Assembly (NCBI GenBank): GCA_038501625.1
Contig: JAZAYU010000941.1
Coordinates: 54,750 to 118,749, forward strand
DNA from: Corbicula japonica
Lineage: Eukaryota; Mollusca; Bivalvia; Venerida; Cyrenidae
DNA length: 64,000 nt
Direction of reading: 5' to 3'
The notes beneath the pieces were generated by a model. That model ran no database searches. It saw only the letters and a list, made by a program, of their open reading frames with translations, and was not told the DNA's origin. Below are positions 8,998 to 24,900 of this stretch, in pieces. Every line of letters begins with the position of its first letter. Within the stretch, counting starts at the first letter, position 1. The position numbers were made by a program, and so were the translations under genes.

Positions 8998-9897
8998 AGA
9001 CATACTTGCGTGAGAAATATCAGTTATAAGTATATAACTGTTGTGAACTGACATGAGTTTCAGTAACAAACAGAATTGTCTATCAGTTACCAGTAGTACA
9101 GTTAGTGACTACCAGAGTGGTTGAGTAATGACAAGATTGTTAGTAGCATTATTGTTCATTCGTAACAAAATGGAAACCATTCGATTTGTGAATAATCCAT
9201 TTGAAAAGAACCAATTCGTGTGTTTAATTTAATTTTATAAACTGAAAATCAACACATTTTTTTAAGAAACGTAAAATATTGAATACATTTTATACAATAA
9301 TACCATGGTTTGAAGGGGAACAAACTTAAAATGGAGACAAGTCTCAGATCTCAGCAATCGGATTGGTTGTTATTGAGCACAGAATCAGAAAAAGACCAAT
9401 GTGAGACTGTTAAACAATTTATTCACATGTTTCAGATAGCAGTGGTTTATACATTTCTCATAAATTTATATAACGTGTAAATGCATAAAGTGTAATGAAA
9501 AGAAATATTGTTTGTTTCTTCTGCCTAATTAAGTTTATTTTTTTAATATTATACCAAAGCAGTCAATAGAAGGTATACGTAAACTGTGTAACAGTAAATG
9601 AGGTAATACATAGGAACATGTAAACAAATGTCATCCAAGATAACAAAAATACCAAGTCGTTGTAGATAAATGGACTTCCTGAACAAGACAAAGTAGATTT
9701 GGGATGAAACATTTCTTGTTTTAATTCGAAACGAGCGCAGTTAATTGTCCGATCTTCGTGGTTAACAATACAGGTTTCTGTGAACACTCACAAATTAAAC
9801 TAAGAAGTTGAGATTGTATTCGGAGGTGGCTTGTACTTGGAGGTGGTCTATATCACAGTTTAGACAGTATAATTACACAGGTGAAGAGAGAAGTTGA
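8998..9897. other. Non-coding, includes probable 3' UTR and downstream region of the tetraspanin gene
   Basis: The tetraspanin stop is at 9898-9900 on the minus strand, so its 3' UTR must lie here. Several AT-rich stretches could hold a poly(A) signal but none is clearly the site used. A short minus-strand open frame at 9563-9787 has no recognisable domain. Confidence 0.4.
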
Positions 9898-9996
9898 TCA
9901 GTAGTCGACGCCCTCCGCAATAAGAGCTTGTTTGATTCTCGTCCACTTCCGCTTCAGTTCCACACACATCAATACCACAACCACCATAGATACACC
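9898..9996 (-). CDS. Tetraspanin exon 8 (end of TM4, cytoplasmic tail, stop)
   Basis: Follows TCTTTTCAG and encodes GVSMVVVVLMC, then a basic tail (VELKRKWTRIKQ...) to TGA at 9898-9900. The acceptor and the GVSMV..VLMC segment are the unit repeated about 210 times upstream in the intron. This copy is the only one that runs into a tail and stop, which is why it is taken as the true terminal exon. Confidence 0.82.
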   Translation of the reverse strand, partial: GVSMVVVVLMCVELKRKWTRIKQALIAEGVDY

Positions 9997-12900
9997 CTGA
10001 AAAGAACAGTTCTACACATCAATACCACAATCACCACACAAACACCCTGAAAATAACAATTCTACACATCAATACCACAATCACACAAGATACACTCTGA
10101 AAATAACAATTCTACACATCAATACCATAATCACCATAGATACACCATGAAAATAATAATTCTACACATCAATACCACAATCACCATAGAAACACCCTGA
10201 AAATAACAATTCCCCACATCAATACCACAATCACCATAGATATACTCTGAAAAAAAAAACCAATTCTACACATCAATACCACAATCACCATGGAAACACC
10301 CTGAAAATAATAATTCTACACATCAATACCACAATCACCATAGAAACACTCTGAAAATAACAATTCCACACATCAATACCACATTCACAATAAAAAAACC
10401 CTGAAAATAACATTTCTACACATCAATACCACAATCACCATAGATATACTCTGAAAAAAAAAACCCAATTCTACACATCAATACCATAATCACCATAGAA
10501 ACACCCTGAAAATAACAACTCTACACATCAATACCATAATCACCATAGAAACACCATGAAAATAACACTTCTACACATCAATACCACAATCACAATAGAA
10601 ACACCCTGAAATAACAATTCTACACATCAATACCTTAATCACCATAGAAACACCCTGAAAATAACACTTCTACGCACCAATACCACAATCACCATAGAAA
10701 CACCCTGAAATAACAATTCTACATATCAATACCATAATCACCATAGAAACACCCTGAAAATAACACTTCTACACATCAACACCACAATCACCATAGATAC
10801 ACTCTGAAAATAACACTTCTACACATCAATACCACAATAGCTATAGATTCACTCTGAAAATAACAATACCACAATCACCATAGAAACACCCTGGAATAAC
10901 AATTCTACACATCAGTACCATAATCACCATAGAAACACCCTGAAAATAACACTTCTACACATCAATACCACAATCACCATAGAAACACCCTGAAAATAAC
11001 AATTCTACACATCAATACCACAATCACCATAATACACTTTGAAAATAACAATTCTACACATCAATACCATAATAACCACAGAAAACCCCTGAAAATAACA
11101 ATTCTACACATCAATATCACAATCGCCATAGGAACACCCTGATGCTAACAATTTAACACATTTTATATTAATTCCACAATCACCATAGACACACCCTGAA
11201 AATAATAATTCTACACATTAATACCATAATCACCATAGAAACACCCTGAAAAAAACACTTCTACATATCAATACCACAATCACCATAGCAACACCCTGAA
11301 AATAACAATTCTACACATCAATACCACAATCACCATAGAAACACCCTGAAAATAACAATTATACACATTAATACCACAATCACCATAGATACACCCTGAA
11401 AATAACAATTCTACACATTAATACCACATTCACTGTAGAAACACCCTGAAAATAACAATTCTACACATCAATACCACGAACGCCATAGAAACACCCCGAA
11501 AATAACGATTCTACACATCAATACCACATTCACAATAGAAACACCCTGAAAATTACACTTCTACACATCAATACCACAATCAACATAGATACACCCTGAA
11601 AATAACAATTCTACACATTAATACCAAAATCACCATAATACATTCTGAAAATAACACTTCTACACATCAATACCACAACCACCATAGAAACAGCCTGAAA
11701 TAACACTTCTACACATCAATACCACAATCACCATAGAAACACCCTGAAATAACAATTCTATACATCAATACCATAATCACCATAGAAACACCCTGAAATA
11801 ACAACACTATACATCAATACTATAATCACCATAGAAACACCCTGAAAATAACACTTCTACACATCAATACCACAATCACCATAGAAACATATGGAACGCC
11901 ATAGCTGTCTTATGCTGCTCTTTTCTATTTTGTCTTGTGGTTTTTTCTTGAGGTAAAGTGAATATTTAATCTTATTATGCCATGTCTCCTTTTTGTGTTG
12001 TGCAAACATAATAATTTTATGTCATTTCGTCTAAGTGTTCTGTGCAATCTTCCTTTTGTTATGTCATTTTGTGCTTATATTTTATGCATACTTTAGGTTG
12101 TTATGTCACTTCAGCATTATGTTAAGAGCATTCTTTTTTTGTTATGTCAATTCACGTTGTTATGTGCATACTTAATTTCGTTATGTCATTTCAGCTTTAT
12201 GTTCTGTGCCTACTTCATTTCGTTTTGTCATTTCAGCTTTATGTTCTGTGCATACTTTATTTCGTTATGTCATTTCAGCTTTATGTTCTGTGCATACTTC
12301 ATTTCGTTATGTGAGTACAGCTTTATGCTCTGTGCATATATCATTTCATTATGTCATTTCAGCTTTATGTTCTGTGCATACTTCATTTCGTTATGTCATA
12401 TTGCTTTATTTTCTGTGCATACTTTATTTCGTTATGTCATTTCAGCTTTATGTTCTGTGCATATTTTATTTCGTAATGTAATTTCAGCTTTATGTTATGT
12501 GCATATTTTATTTCGTTATGTCATTTCAGCTTTATGTTCTGTGCATATTTTATTTTGTAATGTCAGTACAGCTTTATGTTCTGTGCATACTTTATTTCAA
12601 TATGTTGTTTCAACTAAATGTTCTGTGCATACTTCATTTCGTTATGTGGTTTCATCTTTATGTTCTATGGATACTTCATTTCATTATATCATTTCATCTG
12701 TATGTTCTGTGCATACTTTATTTCGTTATGTCATTTTAGCTTTATGTTCTGTGCATACTTTATTTCGTTATGTCATTTTAGCTTTATGTTCTGTATATAC
12801 TTCATTTTGTTATGTGAGTACAGCTTTATGCTCTGTGCATATATCATTTCATTATGCCATTTTAACTTTATTTTCTGTACAAGTTAGACATGATTAGTTC

Positions 12901-15900
12901 ATTTAATGTTTATATTTAATTCTCATTTTTTAGTCCAGTACAAAATTTAACATACCATGCCAGTGCATATTACGTTCTGTGCATTCTTCATTACATCCTT
13001 TTGCATTCACATTTCGTTATTTGCGTTCTTCGTTTTGTTAAGCAGATGCTTTTCCCAAGGGATTTTTACTCCTTCGACATTCATTTAGCAGTCCGTTAAC
13101 TCGATTTTTTATAGGTGACCACCATTCTAATTTCAAGAGGTCTGAATGGCAAAACATGTAAACAGTGTAGACATTATTAGATCACACAAATTTGTTGAGT
13201 AAGAAATAACAAAATGATTACTTTTTGCAACATAGTCTTGGTGTCTATTTTCTAAAAACGCCAGCATAAGCTATAAATCAGTTGACAGCTTCACAAAGAA
13301 TTAGGGCATTTAATTTAACATTTATCTGTAATGTTGTCTCATTATATAGGAAACACTGTGGCTGCAATTATCAGCGTCTCATCCTGTGTCCCAGGGGATT
13401 ACAAATGGGCATTTATTCTGGAGAACATTTTCTGATTTCAGTTTAAACCAAATTGAAGAATAGTTTTGTCATGATATTATAAAAACACTGAAATATGATA
13501 TTGTATTGACCTATGTCATATAATTGACAACAAGATACTGTAAAATAAAACAAGAGGGCCATGATGGCCCTATATCGCTCACCTGAGTACAAAAGTACTC
13601 TCTGCTTGTGGTTACAGACAAGAAGATTTTTAAAGTTTTGCCTATACAAGTCTATGTAAAATGAAGTGACCCCTGGGGCGGGGCCAATTTTGACCCCAGG
13701 AAAATAATTTGAACAATCTTTGTAGAGTTCCACTAAAGGATGCTAAATGCCAAATATCTAAGCTCTAGGCCTTGTGGTTTCAGACGAGAAGATTTTTAAA
13801 GTTTTGCCTATACAAGTCTATATAAAATGAAGTGACCCCTGGGGCGGGGCCAATTTTGACCCCAGGGAAATCATTTGAAAAATCTTTGTAGAGTTCCACT
13901 AGAGAGTGCTAAATGCCAAATATCTAAGCTCTAGGCCTTGTGGTTTCAGACAAGAAGATTTTTAAAGTTTTTCCTATATAAGTCTATGCAAAATGAAGTG
14001 ACCCCTGGGGTGGGGCCAATTTTGACCCCAGGGAAATAATTTGAACAATCTTTGTAGAGTTCCAATAGAGGATGCTAAATGCCAAATATCTAAGCTCTAG
14101 GCCTTGTGGTTTCAGACAAGAAGATTTTTAAAGTTTTTCCTATACAAGTCTTTATAAAATGAAGTGACCCCTAGGGCGGGGCCAATTTAGACCCCTGGAA
14201 AATAATTTGAACAAACTTTGTAGAGTTCCACTAGAGGGTGCTAAATGCCAAATATCTAAACTCTAGGCCTTGTGGTTTCAGACAAGAAGATTTTTAAAGT
14301 TTTTCCTATACAAGTCTTTATCAAATGAAGTGACCCCTGGGGCGGGGCCAATTTAGACCCCTGGGGAATAATTTGAACAATCTTTGTAGAGTTCCACTAG
14401 AGGATGCTAAATGCCAAATATCTTAGCTCTAGGCCTTGTGGTTTCAGACAAGAAGATTTTTAAAGTTTTTCCTATATAAGTCTATGCAAAATGAAGTGAC
14501 CCCTGGGGCGGGGCCAATTTTGACCCCAGGGAAATAATTTGAACAATCTTTGTAGAGATCTACTAGAGGTGTCAAAATGCCAAATATCTAAGCTCTAGGC
14601 CTTGTGGTTTCAGACAAGAAGATTTTTAAAGTTTTGCCTATACAAGTCTATGTAAAATGAAGTGACCCCTGGGGCGGGGCCAATTTTGACCCCAGGGAAA
14701 TAATTCGAACAAACTTTGTAGAGTTCCACTAGAGGATGCTAAATGCCAAATATCTAAGCTCTAGGCCTTGTGGTTTCAGACAAGAAGATTTTTAAAGTTT
14801 TTCCTTTCGGTTGCCATGGCAACCAGAGTTCTGCATGGAATTGATTTCTTTGAACAACTTTGGAAGAGCTTCATGCAAGGCACATCCGTGGCAAGTTTCG
14901 TCAAAATTGGCCAAGCCATTTCAGAGAAGAAGTCGTTTGAAGAAAAAGTTGACGACGGACGGACGGACGCACGGACGACGGACATCAGGCGATCACAAAA
15001 GCTCACCATGAGCACTTCGTGCTCAGGTGAGCTAAAAATGTATAAACTAAATCGTGAATCCTTGTTTTAAATAATAGTAAAAACCGAAGTAAGTATATGC
15101 ATTGAGATTTTAACATTTATAAGAATCCAGTAATTAGAAGCTAGAAATTACACAATACTTGAACCACAAATTATATCTCATAATTATTTGTTGAGGAAAT
15201 CAAAGACCTACATATTTATATGTATAGGTCTTTGAGGAAATCAAGTTACCATTGCAGCTCCAACACATTGACTAAAATTTGCCAAACATAAATTTCTAAA
15301 AGTAATGAGTTTCTTCTTGTATGCTTTTTTTTCTCCTAAATTTCACCTGTTGAGGTATGCTTGCTGAAGATTGCTCAATCCGATATTTTTTATATGTAGG
15401 ATATTTCGTTGTTTGTCATTTTTCGCGAGCAAAAAAAGACACGTGACCGTATCACCGGTGTTAATGTAGAAATCGCGTAGGTTCAGAAATAGGTCACAAC
15501 CACATAATGAACTTTCCACAGAACATAACGATGTTATGCCTTGAGGTGATGACCTTTGCACATGCTACAAAGAAAGGAAAGAGATAACGAAATTAATGTT
15601 TCACAAATGCACAGAACATGCTGCTGGAATGACATAACAAAATGAAGTATTCAGATAACAAAATGTTTAATTACCTGACAAATTGAAATATGCACATACT
15701 ATAAAAATAAAATGACATTCCCGAATAAAGTATAAACAAAACGAGAAGATGAAATGATATAATAGAACACTTTATACACAGAGCATAAAGAACACATGCC
15801 ATTACAAAGTTAAGAATGTACCAGGTATAAAATATTACCATATAACGCTCTGTGCTTTGTACAGAACAGAGTCTTTAATTGATATAACGAAAGAAATATG

Positions 15901-18900
15901 CACAAAAAGAAATTGTGAACTGGAATAACAACACTAAGTTTGCACAAAACGAAAAGATAAAATGACACAACAACATGAAGTATGCACAGAACAAGATGAA
16001 TTATGCACATAACCTAAAGATGGGAAGACACAACAAAATGAAGTATGCACCTAACTTGAAGATGACATGACATAATAAAATGAAGTTTGCACAGAACGAA
16101 AATATGAAATGATATAGCAGCATGATAATCGCACATAACATAAATAAGAAATGACACAACAAAATGAGTTATGGACAGAACATAAAGATGAAAATACATA
16201 ACATAATAAAGTATGCACATAACGTAAAGATGGAGCGACATAACATAAAGATGAAAAGACATAACTAGATCGTTTATGCACATAACGGTTTGACAAACTG
16301 ATATAACCTAATAGTATTTGCTCAGAACGAAAAGTAGACCCGACATAACTGAATTACAAATGTACATGGCATAAAGATGAAACTACATTGCTTATTAGAG
16401 ATTGACGACGTAAGACAGCTTTGGCGTTCCATAGAAACACCCTGAAAATAACAATTCTACACATCAATACCACAATCAACATAGAAACACCCTGAAAATA
16501 ACGAGTCTACACATCAATATCACAATCACCATAATACACTCTGAAATTAACAATTCTACACATCAATACCATAATGACCACAGAAATCCCCTGAAAATAA
16601 CAATTCTACACATAAATATCACAATCGCCATAGGAACACCCTGATAATAACAATTTTACACATCAATTCCACAATCACCATAGACACTCCCTGAAAATAA
16701 TAATTCTACACATCAATACCATAATCACCATAGAAACACCCTGAAAATAACACTTCTACACATCAATACCACAATCACCATAGAAACACCCTGAAAATAA
16801 CAATTCTACACATCAATACCACATTCACCATAGAAACACCCTGAAAATAACACATCTACACATCAATACCACAATCACTATAAATACACCCTGAAAATAA
16901 CAATTCTACACATCAATACAACATTCACTATAGAAACACCCTAAAAATAAAACTTCTACACATTAATACCACATTCACCATAGAAACACTCTGAAAATTA
17001 CACTTCTACACATCAATACCACAATCAACATAGATACACCCTGAAAAAAACAATTCTACACATCAATACCACAATCACCATAACAGACTCTGAAAATAAC
17101 ACTTCTACACATCAATACCATAATCACCATGGAAACACCCTGAAAATAACACTCCTACACATCAATACCATAATCACCATAGAAACACGCTGAAAATAAC
17201 AATTCTACACATCAATACCACAATCACCATAGAAACACCCTGAAAATAACACTCCTACACATCAATACCATAATCACCATAGAAACACGCTGAAAATAAC
17301 ACTCCTACACATCAATACCACAATCACCATAGAAACACGCTGATAATTACACTCCTAAACATCAATACCACAATCATCATAGAAACACGCTGAAAATAAC
17401 AATTCTACACATCAATACCACAATCACCATAGAAAAACCCTGAAAATAACACTCCTACACATCAATACCATAATCACCATAGAAACACGATGAAAATAAC
17501 ACTCCGACACATCAATACCACAATCACAATAGAAACACGCTGATAATTACAATCCTACACATCAATACCACAATCATCATAGAAACACGCTGAAAATAAC
17601 AATTCTACACATCAATACCACAATCACCATAGGAACACGCTGAAAATAACAATTCTACACATCAATACAACAATCACCATAGAAATACCCTGAAAATAAC
17701 ACTCCTTCACATCAATACCACAATCACCATAGAAACACCCTGAAAATAACACTACAACACATCAATACCACAATCACCATAGATACACTCTGAAAATAAC
17801 ACTTCTACACATCAATACCACAATAGCTATAGATTCACTCTGAAAATAACAATACCACAATCGCCATAGAAACACCCTGGAATAACAATTCTACACATCA
17901 GTACCATAATCACCATAGAAACACCCTGAAAATAACACTTCTACACATCAATACCACAATCACCATAGAAACACCCTGAAAATAACAATTCTACACATCA
18001 ATTCAATACCACAATCACCATAATACACTCTGAAAATAACAATTCTACACATCAATACCATAATCACCACAGAAAACCCCTGAAAATAACAATTCTACAC
18101 ATCAATATCAAAATCGCCATAGGAACACCCTGATGATAACAATTTTAAACATCAATTCCACAATCATCATAGATACACCCTGAAAATAACAATTCTACAC
18201 ATCAATACCATAATCACCATAGAAACACCCTGAAAATAACACTTCTACACATCAATACCACAATCACCATAGAAAACCCCCGAAAATAATAATTCTACAC
18301 ATCAATACCACAATCACCATAGAAACACCCTGAAAATAACAATTCTACACATCAATTCAATACCACAATCACCATAATACACTCTGAAAATAACAATTCT
18401 ACACATCAATACCATAATCACCACAGAAAACCCCTGAAAATAACAATTCTACACATCAATATCACAATCGCCATAGGAACACCCTGATGATAACAATTTT
18501 AAACATCAATTCCACAATCATCATAGATACACCCTGAAAAAAAACAATTCTACACATCAATACCACATTCACTATAGAAACACCCTGAAAATAACAATTC
18601 TACACATCAATACCACAATCACCATAGAAACACCCTGAAAATAACAATTCTACACATCAATACCACATTCACCATAGAAACATCCTGAGAATAACAACTC
18701 TACACATCAATTCCGAAATCACCATAGATACACCCTGAAAATAACAATTCTACACATCAATACCACATTCACTATAGAAACACCCTGAAAATAACAATTC
18801 TACACATCAATACGAAAATCAACATAGAAACACCCCGAAAATAACAATTCTACACATCAATACCACATTCACCATAGAAACACCCTGAAAATAACAATTC

Positions 18901-21900
18901 TACACATCAATACCACATTCACCATAGAAATACTCTGAAAATTACACTTCTACACATCAATACAACTATCAACATAGATTCACCCTGAAAATAACACTTC
19001 TTCATATCAATACCACAACCACCATAGATACAGCCTGAAAATAACAATCCCACGCACATCAATACCACAATCACCATAGATACACCCTGAAAATAACAAT
19101 TCCACGCACATCAGTACCACAACCACCATAGATACACCCTGAAAAGAACAGTTCTAAACATCAATACCACAATCACCATAGAAACACTCTGAAAATAACA
19201 ATTCTACACATCAATACCATAATCACCATAGATACACCCTGAAAATAATAATTCTACACATCAATACTTAATCACCATAGAAACAGCCTAAAAATAACAC
19301 TTCTATACATCAATACCACAATCACCATAGAAACACGCTGAAAAAAACACTTCTACACATCAATACCACAATCACCATAGAAAGAGTCTGAAAATAACAA
19401 TTCTACAAATCAATACCACAATCACCGTAGAAACACCCTGAAATAACAATTCTACACATCAATACCATGATCACCATAGAAACACCCTGAAAATAACACT
19501 TCTACACATCAATACCACAATCACCATAGAAAACCCCCGAAAATAATAATTCTACACATCAATACCACAATCACCATAGAAACACCCTGAACAATTTTCT
19601 ACACATCAATACCACAATCACCATAATACACTCTGAAAATAACAATTCTACACATCAATACCATAATCACCACAGAAAACCCCTGAACATAACAATTCTA
19701 CACATCAATATCACAATCGCCATAGGAACACCCTGATGATAACAATTTTAAACATCAATTCCACAATCACCATAAACACACCCTGAAAATAATAATTCTA
19801 CACATTAATACCATAATCACCATAGAAACACCCTGAAAAACAATTCTACATTTCAATACCACAATCACCATAGAAACACCCTGAAAATAACAATTCTACA
19901 CATCAATACCACATTCACCATAGAAACACCCTGAAAATAACCATTCTACACATCAATACCATAATCAACATAGAAACACCCCGAAAATAACAATTCCACA
20001 CATCAATACCACATTCACCATAGAAACACCCTGAAAATAACAATTCTACACATCAATACCACATTCACCATAGAAACACCCTGAAAATTACACTTCTACC
20101 TATCAAAACCTCAACCACCATAGATACACCCTGAGAATAACAATTCTACATATCAATACCACAACCACCAACGAAACACCCTGAAAATAACAATTCGATG
20201 CACATCAATACCACACTCACTATAGATACACCCTGAAAATAACAATTCTACACACCAATACCACAACCATCATAGATACATCCTGAAAAAAATAATTCTA
20301 CACATCAAAACCTCAACCACCATAGATACACCCTGAAAATAACAATTCCACGCACATCAATACCACAATCACCATAGATACAACCTGAAAAGAACAGTTC
20401 TAAACATCAATACCACAATCACCATAGAAACACCATAAAAATAAGAATTCTACACATGAATACCACAATCACAATAGATACACTCTGAAAATAACAATTC
20501 TACACACCAATACCATAATCAGCATAGATACACCCTGAAAATAATAATTCTTAACATCAATACCTTAATCACCATAGAAACAGCCTAAAAATAACACTTC
20601 TACACATCAAAACCACAATCACCATAGAAACAGCCTGAAAATAACCCTTGTACACATCAATACCACAATCACCATAGGAACAGTCTGAAAATAACAATTC
20701 TATAAATCAATACCACAATCACCATAGAAACACCCTGAAATAACAATTCTACACATCAATACCATAATCACCATAGAAACACCCTGAAAATAACACTTCT
20801 ACACATCAATACCACAATCACCATAGAAACACCCTGAAAATTACAATTTCACAGATAAATAACACAATCATCATAGAAACACCCTGAAAATAACAATTCT
20901 ACACATCAATACCACAATCATCATTATACACTCTGAAAATAACACTTCTACACATCAATACCATAATCACCACAGAAAACCCCTGAAAATAACAATTCTA
21001 CACATCAATATCACAATCGCCATAGGAACACCCTGATGATAACACTTTTACACATCAATTCCACAATCACCAGAGAAACACCCTGAAAATAAAAATTCTA
21101 AACATCTATACCACAATCACCATAGACACACCCTAAAAATAACACTTCTACACATCAATACCACAATCACCATAGATACACTCTGATAAAAACACTTCTA
21201 CACATCAATACCACAATCACCATAGAAACAATCTGACACTTACAATTCTACACATCAATACTACATTCACCATAGAAACACCCTGAAAATAACACATCTA
21301 CACCTCAATACCACAATCACCATAGATTCACCCTGAAAATAACAATTATACACATCAATACCACATTCACTATAGAAACACCCTGAAAATAACACTACTA
21401 CACATCAATACCACATTCACCATAGAAACACCCTGAAAATAACAATTCTACACATCATTACCACATTCACCATAGAAACACCCTGAAAATTACCGTTCTA
21501 CACATCAATACCACAATCAACATAAAAACACCCTGAAAATAACAATTCTACACATCAATACCACAATCACCATAATACACTCTGAAAATAACAATTCCAC
21601 ACATCAATACTATAATCACCATAGAAACACCCTGAAAATAAAACTTCTACACATCAATACCACACTCACCATAGATACACCCTGAAAATAACACTTCTAC
21701 ACACTAATACCACAATCACCATGGAAACACCCTGAAAATGACACACCTACACATCAATACCACAATCACCATAGTAACACGCTGAAAATAACAATTCTAC
21801 ACATCAATACCACAATCACCATAGAAACACCCTGAAAATAACACTACTACACATCAATACCACAATCACCATAGATACACTCTAAAAATAACACTTCTAC

Positions 21901-24900
21901 ACATCAATACCACAATCACTATAGATTCACTCCGAAAATTACAATACTACACATGAATACCACAACCATCATAGATACACCCTGAAAATTACACTTCTAC
22001 ATATCAATACCACAACCACCATAGATACACCCTGAAAATAACAATTCCACGCACATCAATACCACAACCACCATAGATATACCCTGAAAATAACAATTCC
22101 ACGCACATCAATACCACAACCACCATAGATACATCCTGAAAATAACAGTTCTACACATCAATACCACAATCACCACAGAAACACCAAAAAAAATAACAAT
22201 TGTACACATCAATACCACAATCACCATAGATACACTCTGAAAATAACAATTCTACACATCAATACCATAATCACCATAGATACACCCTGAAAATAATAAT
22301 TCTACACATCAATACCACAATCACCATAGAAACACCCTGAAAATACCAATTTCACACATCAATACCACATTCACCATAGATACACTCTGAAAATAACATT
22401 TCTACACATCAATACCACAATCACCATGGAAACACCCTTGAAAATAACAATTCCACACATCAATACCACAATCGCCATAGAAACACCCTGAAAATAACAA
22501 TTCTACAAATCAATACCACATTCACCATAGAAACACCCTGAAAATAACACTTCTACACATCAATAACACAATCACCAAAGAAACACCCTGAAAAGAACAC
22601 TTCTACACATCAATACCACAATCACCATAGAAACACCCTAAAAAAAACAATTATACACATCAATACCACAATCACCATAAAAACACCCTGAAAATTACAA
22701 TTCTACAAATCAATACCACATTCACCATAGAAACACCCTGAAAATAACACTTCTACACATCAATACCACAATCACCAAAGAAACACCCTGAAAAGAACAA
22801 TTCTACACATCAATACAACAATCACCATAGAAACACCCTGAAAATAACAATTCTACACATCAATACCATAATCACCACAGAAAAACCCTGAAAATAACAA
22901 TTCTACACATCAATACCACATTCACTATTGAAACACCCTGAAAATAATACTTCTACACATCAATACCACAATCACCATAGAAACACCCTAATAATAACAA
23001 TTTTACACATCAATTACACAATCACCATAGACACACCCTGAAAATAACACATCTTAACATCAATACCATAATCACCATAGAAACACCCTGAAAATAACAC
23101 TTCTACACATCAATACCACAATCACCATAGAAACACCCTGAAAATAACACTTCTACACATCAATACCACAATCACCATAGATACACCCTGTAAATAACAA
23201 TTCTACACATCAATACCACATTCACTATAGAAACACCCTGAAAATAATACTTCTACACATCGTAACCACAATCACTATAGAAACACCCTGAAAATAACAA
23301 TTCTACACATCAATACCACATTCATCATAGAAACACCCTGAAAAAAAAACAATTCTACACATCAATACCACATTCACCATAGAAACACCCTGAAAATTAC
23401 ACTTCTACCTATCAATACCACAATCAACATAGATACATCCGGAAAATAACAATTCTACACATCAATACCGTAATCACCATAGAAACACCCTGAAAATAAC
23501 AATTGTACACATTAATACCACAATCACCATAGATACACACTGAAAATAACAATTCCACACACATCAATACCACAATCACCATAGATTCACCCTGAAAATA
23601 ACACTTCTACACAACAATACCACAATCACCAAGGAAACATCCTGAAAATAACACTCCTATACATCAATACCACAATCACCATAGAAACACGCTGAAAATA
23701 ACAATTATACACCTCAATACCACAATCACCATAGAACCACCCTGATAATAACACTACTACACATCATAACCACAATCACCATAGATACACTCTGAAAATA
23801 ACACTCATACACATCAATACCACAATTACCATAGAAACACGCTGAAAATAACAATTCTACACATCAATAACACATACACCATAGATACACTCAGAAAATT
23901 ATACTTCTACACATCAATACCACAATCACTATAGAAACCCTCTGAAAATTACAATTCTACACATCAATACCGCAACAACCATTGATACACCCTGAAAATA
24001 ACACTTCTACATATCAATACCACAATCACCATAGATACACCCTGAAAAGAACAATTCTACACATCAATACCACAATCACCATAGATACAACCTGAAAACA
24101 ACAGTTTTACACATCAATACCACAACCACCATAGATACACCCTGAAAAAAACAATTCCACGCACATCAATACCACAACCACTATAGATACACCCCGAAAA
24201 TAACAATTCCACGCACATCAATACCACAATCACCACAGATACACCCTGAAAAGAACAATTCTACACATCAATACCACAACCACCATAGATACACCCTGAA
24301 AAGAACAATTCCACACATCAATACCGCAATCACCATAGATACACCCTGAAAATAACAATTCAACGCACATCAATACCACAACCACCATAGATACACCCTG
24401 AAAATAACAATTCCACGCACATCAATACCACAACCACCATACATACACCCTGAAAAGAACAGTTCTACACATCAATACCACAATCACCATGGAAACACCC
24501 TGAAAAGAACAATTCTCCGCACATCAATACCACAACCACCATAGATACACCCTGAAAATAACAATTCCACGCACATCAATACCACAATCACCATAGATAC
24601 ACCCTGAAAAGAACAGCTCTACACAGTAATACCACAACCACCATAGATACACCCTGAAAAGAACAATTCCACGCACATCAATACCACAATCACCATAGAA
24701 ACACCCTGAAAAGAACAATTCTACACATCAATACCACAACCACCATAGATACACCCTGAAAAGAACAGTTCTACACATCAATACCACAACCACCATAGAT
24801 ACACCCTGAAAATAACAATTCCACGCACGTCAATACCACAATCACCATAGAAACACCCTGAAAAGAACAATTCTACACATCAATACCACAATCACCATAG

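Larger units (their letters stand above)
11890..16431. mobile_element. 4.5-kb foldback element inserted in the satellite
   Basis: The two ends are inverted: TATGGAACGCCATAGCTGTC at 11890 against GACAGCTTTGGCGTTCCA ending 16431. The satellite motif TAGAAACA is present on both sides (11882-11889 and 16432-16439), an 8-bp target duplication. Just inside the ends are two arrays of the same 42-bp repeat in opposite orientation (about 12000-12890 and 15590-16390), giving a foldback architecture. The centre holds a separate 1.5-kb repeat element. No transposase was found. Superfamily is uncertain; 8-9 bp duplications fit hAT or Mutator-like elements. Confidence 0.75.

Noticed and set aside
12103..12897. 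264-aa repetitive open frame as a gene
   Set aside because: It is a 42-bp tandem array with stop-free overlapping frames, has inverted partners at 15590-16390, and no start context or domain.
24524..24718. Open frame with repeated FFSGC(F/I)YGDCGIDV
   Set aside because: It is the 50-bp satellite read in a shifted frame.
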